A stretch of 64,000 nucleotides of DNA from Bacteroidota bacterium (GCA_030706685.1 JAUZOA010000007.1:1-64000); one strand, 5' to 3'; shown: positions 41,766-51,240, counted from the stretch's first letter. Notes: generated from the sequence alone by a model not told the origin. Numbers and translations: made by a program.

Positions 41766-43100
41766 ATGAAGAAGATTTTAGCCGTTTTATTAGCGCTGTC
41801 TGTATTTATTCATCCCGGTTTTGGACAGGATGATGGGATCAGGCCGGCAGCTATCGGTATAAGTTTTTTCCTCAATGATTTTGCAACTGCTGATCGCATC
41901 CGTACTTCTTCGCTGTCTTCCGTGATTAGCCATAAACAATGGGCCAAACTCAGTCAAATGTCCCCGGGTGTCGCTGTTACCTATTTTAAAGGGCTTAGAA
42001 AGCATATTGATTTTGCAGGTACGCTCGCCGGTTCTTTTTTACAATACCCACTTCCTAACCATGCTCCTTTTTCCAGCGACAAGTTTTTGCTTGCCGCTGA
42101 TGCAGCAGTGAATCTGAAACTGGTTTCTGAAAAATACTGGGTACAACCCTATGTTATTGCAGGAGTTGGCGCCCATATGTATGGAGGTACTTATTTTGGC
42201 GCATTTATTCCTACAGGATTGGGAGTAAAAGTTAACTTCTTTGATGAAGCGCACCTTTTCATTACCAGCCAATACCGGATACCTGTTACTACGGGGACGG
42301 CTAACTATCATTTTTTCCACCAGATCGGGATAGCAGGAATAATTGGCGAAAAGAAACAACCTAAAATAATAACGCCCCCGGCACCACCGCTTGATACAGA
42401 TAAGGATGGTATTATTGATAGCCTTGATAAATGTCCTACAGTTCCCGGCCTCGCAAAATACAATGGCTGTCCCATACCGGATACGGATAAGGATGGAATC
42501 AATGATGAAGAAGATAAATGCCCGACCGTACCAGGCGTAGCCCGCTACCAGGGTTGCCCCATACCGGATACGGATAAGGATGGCATCAACGATGAAGAAG
42601 ATAAATGCCCGACTGTTCCGGGTCTTGCCCGTTACCAGGGTTGCCCGGCAACCGATACAGACAATGATGGTGTGCCCGATGAAGAAGATAAATGTCCTAC
42701 TGTTCCCGGTCCGAAAGAAAACCAGGGATGCCCTCTTATCAAAGAAGAAGTAAAAAAGAAAGTGGAATACGCCGCTAACAATATCTATTTCGCCACAGGC
42801 AAATTTGTATTACTCAGTAAATCCTTCAAGGGATTGGACGATGTAGCGAAGATATTGAAGGATAATCCCCAGTTGAAACTTTCTATAGACGGTTATACAG
42901 ACAATGTAGGCGCTGACGCATTCAATCAAAAACTAAGTGAGAACAGGGCAGGCGCGGTTAAAAAATATCTCGTGAAGAAAGGGGTTGACCAGAGCAGGCT
43001 GACCTCAGCCGGCCACGGTAAAAATGACCCTGTAGCGGATAACAAAACGGCTAAAGGCCGCGAGCAGAATCGTCGCGTGGAATTGAAATTGAATTATTAA
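41766..43100 (+). CDS. OmpA family protein with thrombospondin type 3 repeats
   Basis: A 444-residue outer-membrane protein. Signal peptide (about 1-20, ending GFGQ), then an eight-strand beta-barrel-like part (about 25-195). A Pro-rich linker leads to four calcium-binding thrombospondin type 3 repeats (DTDKDGINDEEDKCPTVPG and similar, about 210-320). The OmpA C-terminal domain (about 330-444; IDGYTDNVGADAFNQKLSEN) binds peptidoglycan. Links outer membrane and cell wall. A strong terminator follows. Confidence 0.93.
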   Translation: MKKILAVLLALSVFIHPGFGQDDGIRPAAIGISFFLNDFATADRIRTSSLSSVISHKQWAKLSQMSPGVAVTYFKGLRKHIDFAGTLAGSFLQYPLPNHAPFSSDKFLLAADAAVNLKLVSEKYWVQPYVIAGVGAHMYGGTYFGAFIPTGLGVKVNFFDEAHLFITSQYRIPVTTGTANYHFFHQIGIAGIIGEKKQPKIITPPAPPLDTDKDGIIDSLDKCPTVPGLAKYNGCPIPDTDKDGINDEEDKCPTVPGVARYQGCPIPDTDKDGINDEEDKCPTVPGLARYQGCPATDTDNDGVPDEEDKCPTVPGPKENQGCPLIKEEVKKKVEYAANNIYFATGKFVLLSKSFKGLDDVAKILKDNPQLKLSIDGYTDNVGADAFNQKLSENRAGAVKKYLVKKGVDQSRLTSAGHGKNDPVADNKTAKGREQNRRVELKLNY

Positions 43101-43122
43101 TAAGACACTTCTTTATAATTTA

Positions 43123-43151
43123 AAGCCTTCCGGAATCCGGGAGGCTTTTTT
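43123..43151 (+). terminator. Rho-independent terminator
   Basis: AAGCCTTCCGG (43123-43133) pairs over 11 bp with CCGGGAGGCTT (43137-43147) around AAT, then a T-run. Ends the OmpA gene. Confidence 0.9.
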
Positions 43152-43233
43152 CATTGGCTATAAAGGAACAAGGATGGCCCTGGTAAAACGGATGACCACA
43201 GCTTTTATCGGTGCATACCTGCCCGCTCCGTGT

Positions 43234-43250
43234 AATCCGTGTTCCATTCT
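43234..43250. repeat. AATCCGTGTTCYATTCT repeat, copy 1
   Basis: The 17-base word recurs with one change at 57263-57279. Both lie close to a gene end in non-coding DNA. Confidence 0.5.
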
Positions 43251-43255
43251 CCCGC

Positions 43256-43798
43256 TCAGAACTTTACATACTTTTCCAAAAGCTGTTTATCAATTCCTTT
43301 TTGCCTTGCTTTCTTTGCCTGCTTGCGCAAAATGAATTCAAAGAGGCTCATCCATCCCGGCAGGTTGCTTTCGCTGATATCAAATAACCAGGCCAGCGCC
43401 AGTTTATCTTTTGGAAAACCATTAGGCTTGCAAAGACCGTCACTGGCTAATCCATATCCGATCTGCAGGGACTGTTCAAACCCCCGGCTGGCAGGGCGGA
43501 GCTCGACTTTGAATTTACAGGGCTTACCACTCCTGTTGCGAAACAAATGATGGGTACCCGGCCAGGCTGTCGCCGATTGCCCCGGCGCCAGGGCATGTAT
43601 TGTTTTATCCAGTTTTACCTGCACTTCACCTTCCATGCATTCAAAAGCTTCGGAATAAGTCTTATGATAATGCAACCCTACACCACCACCATCAGCCAGT
43701 TCCACTTCTACCAATGTGTATTCGCCATGCGTATCGGCAGCGGTTTTAAGAAAAGTGACCGTGTCTTTCTGGATGGGGTTGTAAATTTTTCTTTCCAT
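43256..43798 (-). CDS. Cupin domain protein
   Basis: A 180-residue protein with a single cupin barrel in its N-terminal two thirds: GLHYHKTYSEAFECMEGEV (metal-binding HxH and Glu) and PGTHHLFRNRS (second His). The C-terminal 60 residues are helical and basic (FEFILRKQAKKARQKG). The function of such small cupins varies (isomerase, dioxygenase, sensor) and cannot be set here. Cytoplasmic. It stands alone; 633 bases without a gene precede it. Confidence 0.8.
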   Translation of the reverse strand: MERKIYNPIQKDTVTFLKTAADTHGEYTLVEVELADGGGVGLHYHKTYSEAFECMEGEVQVKLDKTIHALAPGQSATAWPGTHHLFRNRSGKPCKFKVELRPASRGFEQSLQIGYGLASDGLCKPNGFPKDKLALAWLFDISESNLPGWMSLFEFILRKQAKKARQKGIDKQLLEKYVKF

Positions 43799-44431
43799 GA
43801 TGTTGATATACGGGAAAACAGGAACAGGGGTTTTGTGCCCGGTTTCTCAGAGTTATTTTGCCCTTGTATCCCGGTTTGGTCTCTGGGTAAGGCGCAGATG
43901 AGCGCAAATGGAAGCATTTCTCTGTGTTAATCAGTGTATTCTGCAGCAAAACCCTGATCCAGTGATGCCATTAATAAATCTTAACAGGCGCCTTGGCTGA
44001 CGCTTATTTCACCTATATAAAACAATCTTTATATTGGGAGTAAAGTATAATTAAAAAGGGATAAAAAAGGGATAATATCCGTGTTTTATCCCTGTTTAGT
44101 CCCTGTTTAATCTGTTTTAGCCACTGTTTTCTTAAGCATAAATCTGGATGTGCCTGATAACTTAGCAAGGGGTATTGACCGTTCTTATGAATATTCCAAA
44201 ACGATAAAGAATAATAGATATTTAAGGCCGTTGTGCCGGGAGCTGCGTTTCAGTGCCGGGCTCAAGAAGGGCGTTTAACACTATAAAAAGGGAAGAAATT
44301 TTGGTTTAATTCTTTGATTTTTAATAAACCTTCTATCAGGCAGTTTGGGCTCCGGCTAAGCGGGGTCACGAAGCCCTTTACGAAAATGAAGGATTTTATT
44401 TTTATTAGTGGATTGAAGACCCGGGACAAAC
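43799..44431. other. Long intergenic region with an 11-bp array
   Basis: These 633 bases contain no supported gene. They hold a periodic array at 44028-44129. The rest, 44130-44431, shows nothing I can name. Confidence 0.6.
44028..44129. repeat. Array of about nine 11-bp units in inverted halves
   Basis: Left half: GGG triplets at 44036, 44058 and 44069, all in 11-bp phase, with AAAAAGGGATA repeated exactly (44053-44074). Right half: ATATCCGTGTT, TTATCCCTGTT, TAGTCCCTGTT from 44075, 44086 and 44097, then two looser units. The right half is roughly the inverse of the left. Confidence 0.75.
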
Positions 44432-44893
44432 TTACAACTCAATCTTATAAGTATAAAACCCGTCTTCCGGCATTTGTTTCCGAAAACCAATTGCTTCATA
44501 GAGACTTTGCGCCGTGTAATTGTCGGTAGCGGTTGACAATTCCATAAAGACCGCCTTTTCTTTCCTGGCAAAATCCATCGCTGTTTGAATTAGTCTTTCG
44601 CCAATACCCTGCTTCCGGTAAGGCACATCAACATACAGGTCGTTTAGTATCCAGTTCTTCACAGCGCTGACAGACGAATACCTGGGATATAATTGTGTAA
44701 ACCCGGCAGGCACTGTTTTATTGTTGTCCCTGACCAGGGCTACAAAGATCACGGATTCGTTATTACCAAGTCTCGCCCGGATAAACGTCCTGGCTAAAGA
44801 AATATCCGGGGTTTGTTTATAAAAAATTCTGTATTTGTCAAAAAGTTCAACGACTAATTCACTTTCTGAAGGATTGATTCTTTTTATCTCCAT
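44432..44893 (-). CDS. GNAT family N-acetyltransferase
   Basis: A 153-residue GNAT protein that would transfer acetyl from acetyl-CoA to an amine. The acetyl-CoA binding motif A is NDLYVDVPYRKQGIGERLI (about 90-108), followed by the motif B region NYTAQSLYEAIGF. The N-terminal part (FDKYRIFYKQTPD) resembles a subgroup of small acetyltransferases common in Bacteroidota. The substrate is unknown. Its long upstream region (160 bases) shows no clear promoter. Confidence 0.88.
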   Translation of the reverse strand: MEIKRINPSESELVVELFDKYRIFYKQTPDISLARTFIRARLGNNESVIFVALVRDNNKTVPAGFTQLYPRYSSVSAVKNWILNDLYVDVPYRKQGIGERLIQTAMDFARKEKAVFMELSTATDNYTAQSLYEAIGFRKQMPEDGFYTYKIEL

Positions 44894-45053
44894 TTCTGTA
44901 AATCGTATTTATGGTTAATGTTCTCCTGTTATTGAAGATAAGAAGATTGTACAAGTCACATCCCGGCATTGGATAAGTTGGAAATGAAATTCCGTATGAC
45001 CCGGATAATTATAGCTGATTGTATAATACCAAATGTTGTAAGCTATAGTAATC

Positions 45054-45410
45054 TTACACCTTTAATTTTTTAGCAACAGTATATGCATCTGCTACTGCCC
45101 ATACCCAAAATGCAATACTCCATAACGAAGCAATATCATGAGTAAATCTTGGTATCCAATATTTCCAAACGGCATTTGCATCACCCGGAATTACCGGTAA
45201 ACCCGGATTGGCTAAAGCAATCAGCGGTAGGATAATTATATTCAGGTTTGCAATTACTATTGCAGCAAAAATGATTCCGGCACCTTTATTTCCTTTACCC
45301 GCATAGATTTGGCCCAATCCCGGAATTATTAATGATAACAGTCCTGCTATAAATGGGTTTCGTTTCAATTTAGTGTTCCATTTATGAATGATTAATTCCT
45401 GTTGTTTCAA
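45054..45410 (-). CDS. Small membrane protein with GLGQIYAGK motif
   Basis: A 118-residue protein with three hydrophobic helices. Near the N-terminus is PFIAGLLSLIIPGLGQIYAG, the hallmark of TM2-like/DUF5683-type small membrane proteins whose role is unknown. The C-terminus is basic (VAKKLKV). It lies 24 bases downstream of the NAD-kinase-like gene on the same strand, so it is probably in one operon with that gene and the SPFH gene. Confidence 0.7.
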   Translation of the reverse strand: MKQQELIIHKWNTKLKRNPFIAGLLSLIIPGLGQIYAGKGNKGAGIIFAAIVIANLNIIILPLIALANPGLPVIPGDANAVWKYWIPRFTHDIASLWSIAFWVWAVADAYTVAKKLKV

Positions 45411-45434
45411 TTTGGTTTTGCAAGGATGATTTTG

Positions 45435-46373
45435 TCAGGCCAGGCTTTTCTTTTCATTGGTCACCAATTTTGCTGTCTCTTCAGCAAGCCCGATGGTGGC
45501 AATGGCTCCGCTATTAAATTTTAAAAAATCGCTTTCAATTCCGTCGCTGAATATAACGCCGCCCGCAGGCATCAGGGATTCAACCGTCAGGTTGTTTTGG
45601 CTTTTTATTATACCTGTGGTAATTCCTGTTTGTGTCCGGATACTTTGAAATGGTTCCCTGACGGCAAAAAGTAAATCGTTTTCTTTTAGCTTTGGTCTTT
45701 TTAGCTTCAGGTTTTTTTCAAACATGTTCGCAACTCCATAAGCCATATTAAAAATGGAACTTAACCAGCCCGTTGAACCTGCCTGGGTGGAAACAATAAG
45801 TCCGCTCGAAGAATGTTCCTCGGTCTTACTATTAAAGGAAATTTTGTATCGTGCGGAAATATGAGACGATGCCCCGATGAATAAGTCATTAAATGCAAGC
45901 AGCCTTTGTCCATCATTCAATTTGGCCTCGGCAAACCGCATTATTTTGTAAGGGTAGTTATTGGATAAAACCCTGTCAATGCCATGCAGGAAGTCAGAAA
46001 TATCAAAAGGAAGTAAAATGCCATCATAGCGTTGTTTGTCCGGGTTTACTGCAACAATAGGAGTCCCCCTGGAGTATTTGGCAGTGTTGGCTACAAGCCC
46101 GTCCTGCCCGATTACCACGATTAAATTTTTTTCTGTAAAAATGTAAGAGGGGACAAAAGCTCTTTCAACGATTTTGTGTTTAATAACTTTTGAAAGCTGG
46201 GTTTGAAGAGAGATTAATGAGTGGTAAAAGGTTTCATGTTCAAATTCATAATCTTCGAAGTTGCCACCAAGCCTTTCAATATAAAACCTGGCCTGAGCTT
46301 TAGTATTGAAATGTTCAATTAAAGTTTCAAGCCTTGTCTTGTTTTTAATAATAAGCGCATATTCAACATTCAT
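45435..46373 (-). CDS. Diverged NAD kinase-like protein
   Basis: A 312-residue protein with the layout of ATP-NAD kinases. IVVIGQDGLVANTAKY (85-100) corresponds to the GGDGT nucleotide motif but has Gln and Leu changes, with the catalytic Asp kept (Asp 91). FNDLFIG (161-167) and SSGLIVSTQAGSTGW (189-203) match the other motifs. The first 75 residues are an extra domain. It could phosphorylate NAD or another substrate, or only bind it. Its start overlaps the SPFH gene's end by 4 bases (ATGA), implying coupled translation. A housekeeping NAD kinase is not seen in this window. Confidence 0.7.
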   Translation of the reverse strand: MNVEYALIIKNKTRLETLIEHFNTKAQARFYIERLGGNFEDYEFEHETFYHSLISLQTQLSKVIKHKIVERAFVPSYIFTEKNLIVVIGQDGLVANTAKYSRGTPIVAVNPDKQRYDGILLPFDISDFLHGIDRVLSNNYPYKIMRFAEAKLNDGQRLLAFNDLFIGASSHISARYKISFNSKTEEHSSSGLIVSTQAGSTGWLSSIFNMAYGVANMFEKNLKLKRPKLKENDLLFAVREPFQSIRTQTGITTGIIKSQNNLTVESLMPAGGVIFSDGIESDFLKFNSGAIATIGLAEETAKLVTNEKKSLA

Positions 46374-47389
46374 TTTTTATTGATCTTCTCGTTAAGGATT
46401 GAATCCAATAGTTCGGGGCTGATGTTTAAGTTCCCTATTTTGCCGGCATTTTCCGCAATTTGTCTGAATGCCAAAGCAATATTGAATTTCGGATCAGGAT
46501 TATTATTTAGAGCTGTCAAAGTTTTCCAATCAATGTCTTTGTAGGGTTTTAATGTCGTTTCAATAACGTAACCCTGCGTTTCGGCCTCTTTCTTGTCATT
46601 CGATGTCTTTTGTTCAATGAGTTGCTTTCTCTGGTTTTCAACCGCAATGTCGGCCTGGACTCTCATTTCACGAAGCTTTCTGTCGTTTTCTGCCCTTTGA
46701 ACATCAGATTCCATTTTCTTTTCTGCGATCTGCTTCTGCTTTTCCTCCACTGCAATTTCTGTATTCAATTCAGATTCCTTGATTTTCCTTTCTTGTTCTA
46801 CTGCAAAGTTCCTGCGTTCATAAATCGCCTGGTCGGCTTCTTGCTGAAGTTTTTCCCGCGTCTCGGTTTCTAATGCTCTTGCCATCTCCGGTGTCGCCTG
46901 TATAGCTAAAATATTAGCGCCTAATATTTCAATTCCAAGCATTCCGATTGCCGGGGAGGATTTTAATCCTTCCAGGATCTTCTCTTCTATTGCTTTGGCG
47001 GAACGAATAGCGTCTTTCAATTTGATACCATGTATATAGGATGAAGTGGCGGTCTGAGCTTCATTAATGATCCTTTGATTGAGCTTTTCAATATCACTCT
47101 TCTTGTATTGCCCATTGTCATTAACTGTGAAGTCCAATACGTCCGCAAGTGTCCTGGGATTGCTGATTTTATAACTTATCTGTCCTTGGATAGTGACTGT
47201 CTGGTAGTCGTTTGTTGATTCGTTAAAGACAAATGGGAGATCATTGCTTCCCATAGGTATGGCTGCAATTGAACTATTGAGGGCGAAGTAAAAAAAAGAC
47301 AACCCGCGCCCTTCACGTTTTATAGTCCCATTTTTGAAATGGAGGACATAAGTCATTGAGTCAAACTTGATATGTTTTATTCCAAACAT
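46370..47389 (-). CDS. SPFH/band 7 domain protein
   Basis: A 339-residue protein with an SPFH (prohibitin-like) domain at about residues 30-180 (DYQTVTIQGQISYKISNPRT, VNDNGQYKKSDIEKLN, KAIEEKILEGL) and a long charged coiled coil (about 180-280) rich in Glu, Lys and Gln. There is no clear membrane helix at the N-terminus, unlike HflK or flotillin, so attachment would be peripheral. It probably makes oligomeric scaffolds. It is the first gene of a three-gene set with the NAD-kinase-like and small membrane protein genes. Confidence 0.85.
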   Translation of the reverse strand: MFGIKHIKFDSMTYVLHFKNGTIKREGRGLSFFYFALNSSIAAIPMGSNDLPFVFNESTNDYQTVTIQGQISYKISNPRTLADVLDFTVNDNGQYKKSDIEKLNQRIINEAQTATSSYIHGIKLKDAIRSAKAIEEKILEGLKSSPAIGMLGIEILGANILAIQATPEMARALETETREKLQQEADQAIYERRNFAVEQERKIKESELNTEIAVEEKQKQIAEKKMESDVQRAENDRKLREMRVQADIAVENQRKQLIEQKTSNDKKEAETQGYVIETTLKPYKDIDWKTLTALNNNPDPKFNIALAFRQIAENAGKIGNLNISPELLDSILNEKINKK

Positions 47390-47700
47390 CTTACAGCTGT
47401 TTAATTGGTTGCCTGTTTATTGCAGGAATGTCAGTTAATAAGGAGGCATAATAATTAAATATACAGCACTCCACCGAAAAATTCAAAAACTATGTTCAGG
47501 TTGTTCAATTAGTTATTATTCGTTTTTGTGTACCTCATTGCCTTTCTTGCTTTGTACTCCACACTGTGACTATGGGACAAGCGACCCAATCTTTGCGACC
47601 TGGTGTCATATTAACTTTGGCGGTGACGCAGGATACAGCAGGCAGTTGCCCATGCTGGCAATAACATGCAGGCAATAGATGGGGTAGCAGGTTGCAGGAT
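47390..47700. other. Intergenic region without supported features
   Basis: These 311 bases lie between the SPFH gene start and the end of the response regulator gene. I see no gene, terminator or clear promoter box. Confidence 0.5.
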
Positions 47701-48342
47701 TCAGATCAGCTTATGCTCATACGCATATTTCACCAACCCGATAACACTATTTGTATTCGTCTTACGGAAGATATTCTTTCGGTGAGTTTCTACCGTTCGT
47801 TCGCTGATGAATAAAGCTTCGGCAATTTGCTTATTGTTGTATTCTTTTTCTATTAGCCGGATAATCTCTATTTCCCTGTCGGTAAGATGAGCTTCTTTGT
47901 TTTCCCTCCTGCGCTGGCTGATCCTCTGCAATTCAACAATTACTTCTTCACTGAAATAAATACCGCCGGCCGCTATTTTTTCCAGTGCTTTAACCAGTTC
48001 CTGTTTCCCGATATTTTTTAAAATATATCCTGAGATATCCGCGTCATTGATCATTTCACTGACGATATCTCCCTGGCCGCTCATCGAAAGCGCCAGTATT
48101 TTAACAGCCGGGTAGGTTTCTCTTACTTGTTTGGCCAGCACATTGCCGGCTAATTGCGGCATCATGATATCAGTAAGCAATATATCAACAGGCGTTTCCC
48201 CCATTTTCTTTATCACTTCTTCGGGGTGGGTAGTCGCGAAAGCAAAACGGAATTTTTCATGTCCCTTTAAAAGCGACATCAACCCGTCAATCACGATCTG
48301 GTGATCGTCAACCAAGGCAAGGCATATCTTTCCACTCTTCAT
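47701..48342 (-). CDS. NarL/LuxR-type response regulator
   Basis: A 213-residue regulator with a receiver domain (1-120; acidic DD at 12-13, phospho-acceptor Asp 58 in LLTDIMMP, Lys in GYILKNIG) and a LuxR-type helix-turn-helix (about 150-213; LTDREIEIIRLIEKEYNNKQ, ISERTVETHRKNIF). It is the partner of the histidine kinase encoded just upstream on the same strand (107-base gap). Targets unknown. Confidence 0.93.
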   Translation of the reverse strand: MKSGKICLALVDDHQIVIDGLMSLLKGHEKFRFAFATTHPEEVIKKMGETPVDILLTDIMMPQLAGNVLAKQVRETYPAVKILALSMSGQGDIVSEMINDADISGYILKNIGKQELVKALEKIAAGGIYFSEEVIVELQRISQRRRENKEAHLTDREIEIIRLIEKEYNNKQIAEALFISERTVETHRKNIFRKTNTNSVIGLVKYAYEHKLI

Positions 48343-48449
48343 CTTAAGCAGTAAGCAGTTAATTGAAAATACTAAAATCCGGGTTGACCAGCGGTCTTAT
48401 TGACCGGGATCAAGATTTGGCCCTATAAGTGATAATTATTTTTAATTTG

Positions 48450-50387
48450 TCAAAGGCTCGTTGCCAATGGCACATGAATACTAACCGCAGTGCCCCTGCC
48501 CGGCGCGGAATCGAATTCGACCGTGCCTTTCAGAAACCCGATACGGGTAAGAATATTCTTTAACCCCACTCCTTCAAATTTCCCTTTGTCAAGTGTATCA
48601 AAACCTTTTCCGTTGTCTTCAATGGTAGCGCTGATACCATCTTTGTCGCGGATGACAGATATATCAAGGGTAGTAGCGCCGGCGTGCTTGATCACATTGT
48701 TCACACATTCCTGTATCACCCGGTAAAGTATCGTTTCGGTGTTCGAATCCATTCGTTCATCCACCCCTTCGGTATAAAGATGTACCTCCAGCGATTTCTT
48801 GTCCATTTTATCGGTGAAATCACGAATAGCGGCGGCAAGGCTGTTTTTCAGCAGGGCATTGGGCATCATATTGTGCGAAACAAGACGTACTTCCCGGCAA
48901 CTGTCATCTATTAGATCAAGGATGGCATCGAAGGAATGTTTTTGTTCTTCATTGCTGAAAGTAATTCCCGATTCGAAAGCCGACAGGTTCATTCTCGCCG
49001 CGCTCATCATCTGGCCGATCCCGTCATGCAGGTCACGGGCTATCCGCTGTCTTTCTACTTCTTCCGCTTCGATCACAGCTCTTGCGGCCAGTTCCTGTTG
49101 TTTCATCACTTCAGCCTGCAATTGTGCCTCCTTTCGCAACTTGTATTTATGGTATTGGGAATAGGCCAGGAAACTTATCATCAATATCAGGCTGGCCAAC
49201 CCGATAAAAAGAGAATTCTGTCTTTCGATTCTGTTATGCTGCTCCTCGATGGTCCTTTCTTTTTTTTCAGTCTCGTATTTTGTTTGCATTTCTGCTAACG
49301 CTTTGGGATTGGCATCTGTGTAGATACTATCCTGCAGTGTATTGATTTTTTTATAAATGGCCGCCGCTTTTTCAAAATCTTTATTTGCTTCATAATTAGA
49401 AGCAAGAGCCTGGTAGATCATTGGCAACTTGGCGCTGATATCGTTGGTTCTGGCTATTTCCAGGGCCTGTTGTGCCGCAGCAATACCTTCTTCTGTTTTG
49501 TCAAGTTTGGAATAGAGAAGGGATAATTCAGCAAGATCGGAGACTATGAAAAAAGGATCACCCACTTGCTGCCGCAGGGGTTGCGCTTGCAGGAAACTTT
49601 GCAAAGCATCTTGCAGGCGGCCCATTTTTTCCTGCGCGGTACCAAGAATGAACAAGCTATTTGCTTCAGTAGTGATATCAGTATACTTATGTGCCACTTC
49701 AACAGCCGCCCTGGCGTATTTATAAGCGGAATCAATTTTATTTAAAGAGCAGTAACTGGAAGCCAGGTTACTGTAAACAACGCCTAAGTTCATTTCCGGC
49801 AATTTTTTTTCCCGGATAAAGGCAATGGCCTTATACAAATTATGAATTGCCTGTTTATACTGGTTAAGCTCCATCATGGCCCATCCTATATTGACATAGG
49901 CTTTTAACTCCGTCGTGATATCATCGCACTTTTCAGCTATTGCTAATGCGATATAAAAGCGGTCGAGCGCTTCTTTCTGCTTGTCCAATTTCATATAGCA
50001 GAGACCGGAAGAAGAATAGAATTTAGCCAGCAATGGCTGCAGGCCCGGTTGGGTCTTAAGCCAGTCAATATTTTTTTGCGCGATAGCCAACGAGGAGTCG
50101 GGATGGCCGGTCAGATAATAATAAGAAGTCACATACCATTCCGCTTTAGATACCCTGGCCTTGTCGTTTATTGATAGCGACAGGCGGATGGCTTCGCGGG
50201 CTGTCAGCAGGTTTGAATCAGGATTGCTTGTCCTGTACTTCTCGCAAAACCGGAGAAGCAAGTCGATTTTTCGGGAAGGATTATTTTCCTGCTTTATAAT
50301 TCTTTTGAGGCTGTCCACATCTGCTTGTGCGGCTGTAAAGCAGGTAAGAAAAATAATGGCAGCTATCGTAACGATGATCTTTTTCAT
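48450..50387 (-). CDS. Sensor histidine kinase with TPR domain
   Basis: A 645-residue sensor. A signal peptide (about 1-22) leads to a periplasmic part of TPR repeats (about 60-380; for example AKFYSSSGLCYMKLDKQKEA and AYVNIGWAMMELNQYKQAI). One membrane helix lies at about 393-412. The cytoplasmic part has a HisKA_3 dimerisation domain with phospho-His 454 (ARDLHDGIGQ) and an HATPase domain (IEDNGKGFD, GVGLKNILTRI). It fits the NarX/DesK class that pairs with LuxR-type regulators. It starts 10 bases after dapB ends, so they may be co-transcribed. Confidence 0.93.
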   Translation of the reverse strand: MKKIIVTIAAIIFLTCFTAAQADVDSLKRIIKQENNPSRKIDLLLRFCEKYRTSNPDSNLLTAREAIRLSLSINDKARVSKAEWYVTSYYYLTGHPDSSLAIAQKNIDWLKTQPGLQPLLAKFYSSSGLCYMKLDKQKEALDRFYIALAIAEKCDDITTELKAYVNIGWAMMELNQYKQAIHNLYKAIAFIREKKLPEMNLGVVYSNLASSYCSLNKIDSAYKYARAAVEVAHKYTDITTEANSLFILGTAQEKMGRLQDALQSFLQAQPLRQQVGDPFFIVSDLAELSLLYSKLDKTEEGIAAAQQALEIARTNDISAKLPMIYQALASNYEANKDFEKAAAIYKKINTLQDSIYTDANPKALAEMQTKYETEKKERTIEEQHNRIERQNSLFIGLASLILMISFLAYSQYHKYKLRKEAQLQAEVMKQQELAARAVIEAEEVERQRIARDLHDGIGQMMSAARMNLSAFESGITFSNEEQKHSFDAILDLIDDSCREVRLVSHNMMPNALLKNSLAAAIRDFTDKMDKKSLEVHLYTEGVDERMDSNTETILYRVIQECVNNVIKHAGATTLDISVIRDKDGISATIEDNGKGFDTLDKGKFEGVGLKNILTRIGFLKGTVEFDSAPGRGTAVSIHVPLATSL

Positions 50388-50397
50388 GGACAGGTTA

Positions 50398-51114
50398 TTA
50401 AAACCTCAATACATCCTTCATAGCGAAAATACCTTTTTTATCATGAATGAATTCAGCGGCCAGTACGGCCCCGGAAGCAAAACCCAGGCGGTTATGCGCC
50501 ATATGGATGATCTCTATATCGTCAATCGGTGAAGAATACCTGACAATATGCGTACCCGCAGCGGGGTCAATTCGTTTACTGATGATGGGAATCTCTTCCG
50601 GGTTATTACTGTCACCATTTACCCATCTTTTTTTGGAAGGAATATTTTCAATGATCTGCCCGGCCAGGGTGATCGCTGTCCCGCTTGGCGCATCCTTTTT
50701 TTGTGTATGATGAGTCTCTTCAAGGATTACGCGATAATCGGGATGGGCAGACATTAATGAAGCCAGTTTTTTATTCAGTTCGAAGAACAGGTTGACGCCG
50801 ATACTGAAATTGCTGGCGTACAGGAAACTCCCTTTTTTGTCTGTACAAAATTTGTTTATTTCATCGAGACGATTGATCCAGCCGGTAGAGCCGCAGACAA
50901 CAGGGATTCCCCAGCCAATCGCTTTTTTTACATTATCAAAAGCGCTGTGTGGGCCTGTAAATTCAATGGCTACATCGGCCCCGGAAAGATTTTCCCTGGT
51001 AAAATCAGCGAGATTATCTTCATCAATCTTCAAAACGATGGCATGATCTCGTTTCAAAGCAATTTCTTCAATGGCTTTTCCCATTTTTCCATAACCGATT
51101 AGTGCAATGCGCAT
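50398..51114 (-). CDS. dapB: 4-Hydroxy-tetrahydrodipicolinate reductase
   Basis: A 238-residue NAD(P)H enzyme of lysine and diaminopimelate synthesis. The Rossmann motif MRIALIGYGKMGKAIEE starts the protein. The catalytic and substrate region is EETHHTQKKDAPSGTAITLA. Length is normal for Bacteroidota. It stands in a conserved order with DUF5683 and parAB upstream. Its upstream gap holds CGATAAAC repeats. Confidence 0.95.
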   Translation of the reverse strand: MRIALIGYGKMGKAIEEIALKRDHAIVLKIDEDNLADFTRENLSGADVAIEFTGPHSAFDNVKKAIGWGIPVVCGSTGWINRLDEINKFCTDKKGSFLYASNFSIGVNLFFELNKKLASLMSAHPDYRVILEETHHTQKKDAPSGTAITLAGQIIENIPSKKRWVNGDSNNPEEIPIISKRIDPAAGTHIVRYSSPIDDIEIIHMAHNRLGFASGAVLAAEFIHDKKGIFAMKDVLRF

Positions 51115-51123
51115 GGTGATAGT

Positions 51124-51235
51124 CGATTGTTGATCGTTTATTGTTTATGTATTTCCTTTTTGATCAATATCCCTTAATGATAAGAGAATTTTCAAAGTTA
51201 AACGATAACGATAAACCAAAAACGATAAACCATAA
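51124..51235. repeat. CGATAAAC-word repeat between DUF5683 and dapB
   Basis: The right part has three direct ACGATAA words (51201-51230). The left part (51124-51149) has their approximate inverse, CGATTGTTGATCGTTTATTG. It has the look of a degraded palindromic element. Confidence 0.45.
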
Positions 51236-51240
51236 ATATA

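Noticed and set aside
48741-48750. GTTCGAATCC, like the T-loop of a tRNA
   Set aside because: It lies inside the histidine kinase gene and no acceptor stem or anticodon arm surrounds it.
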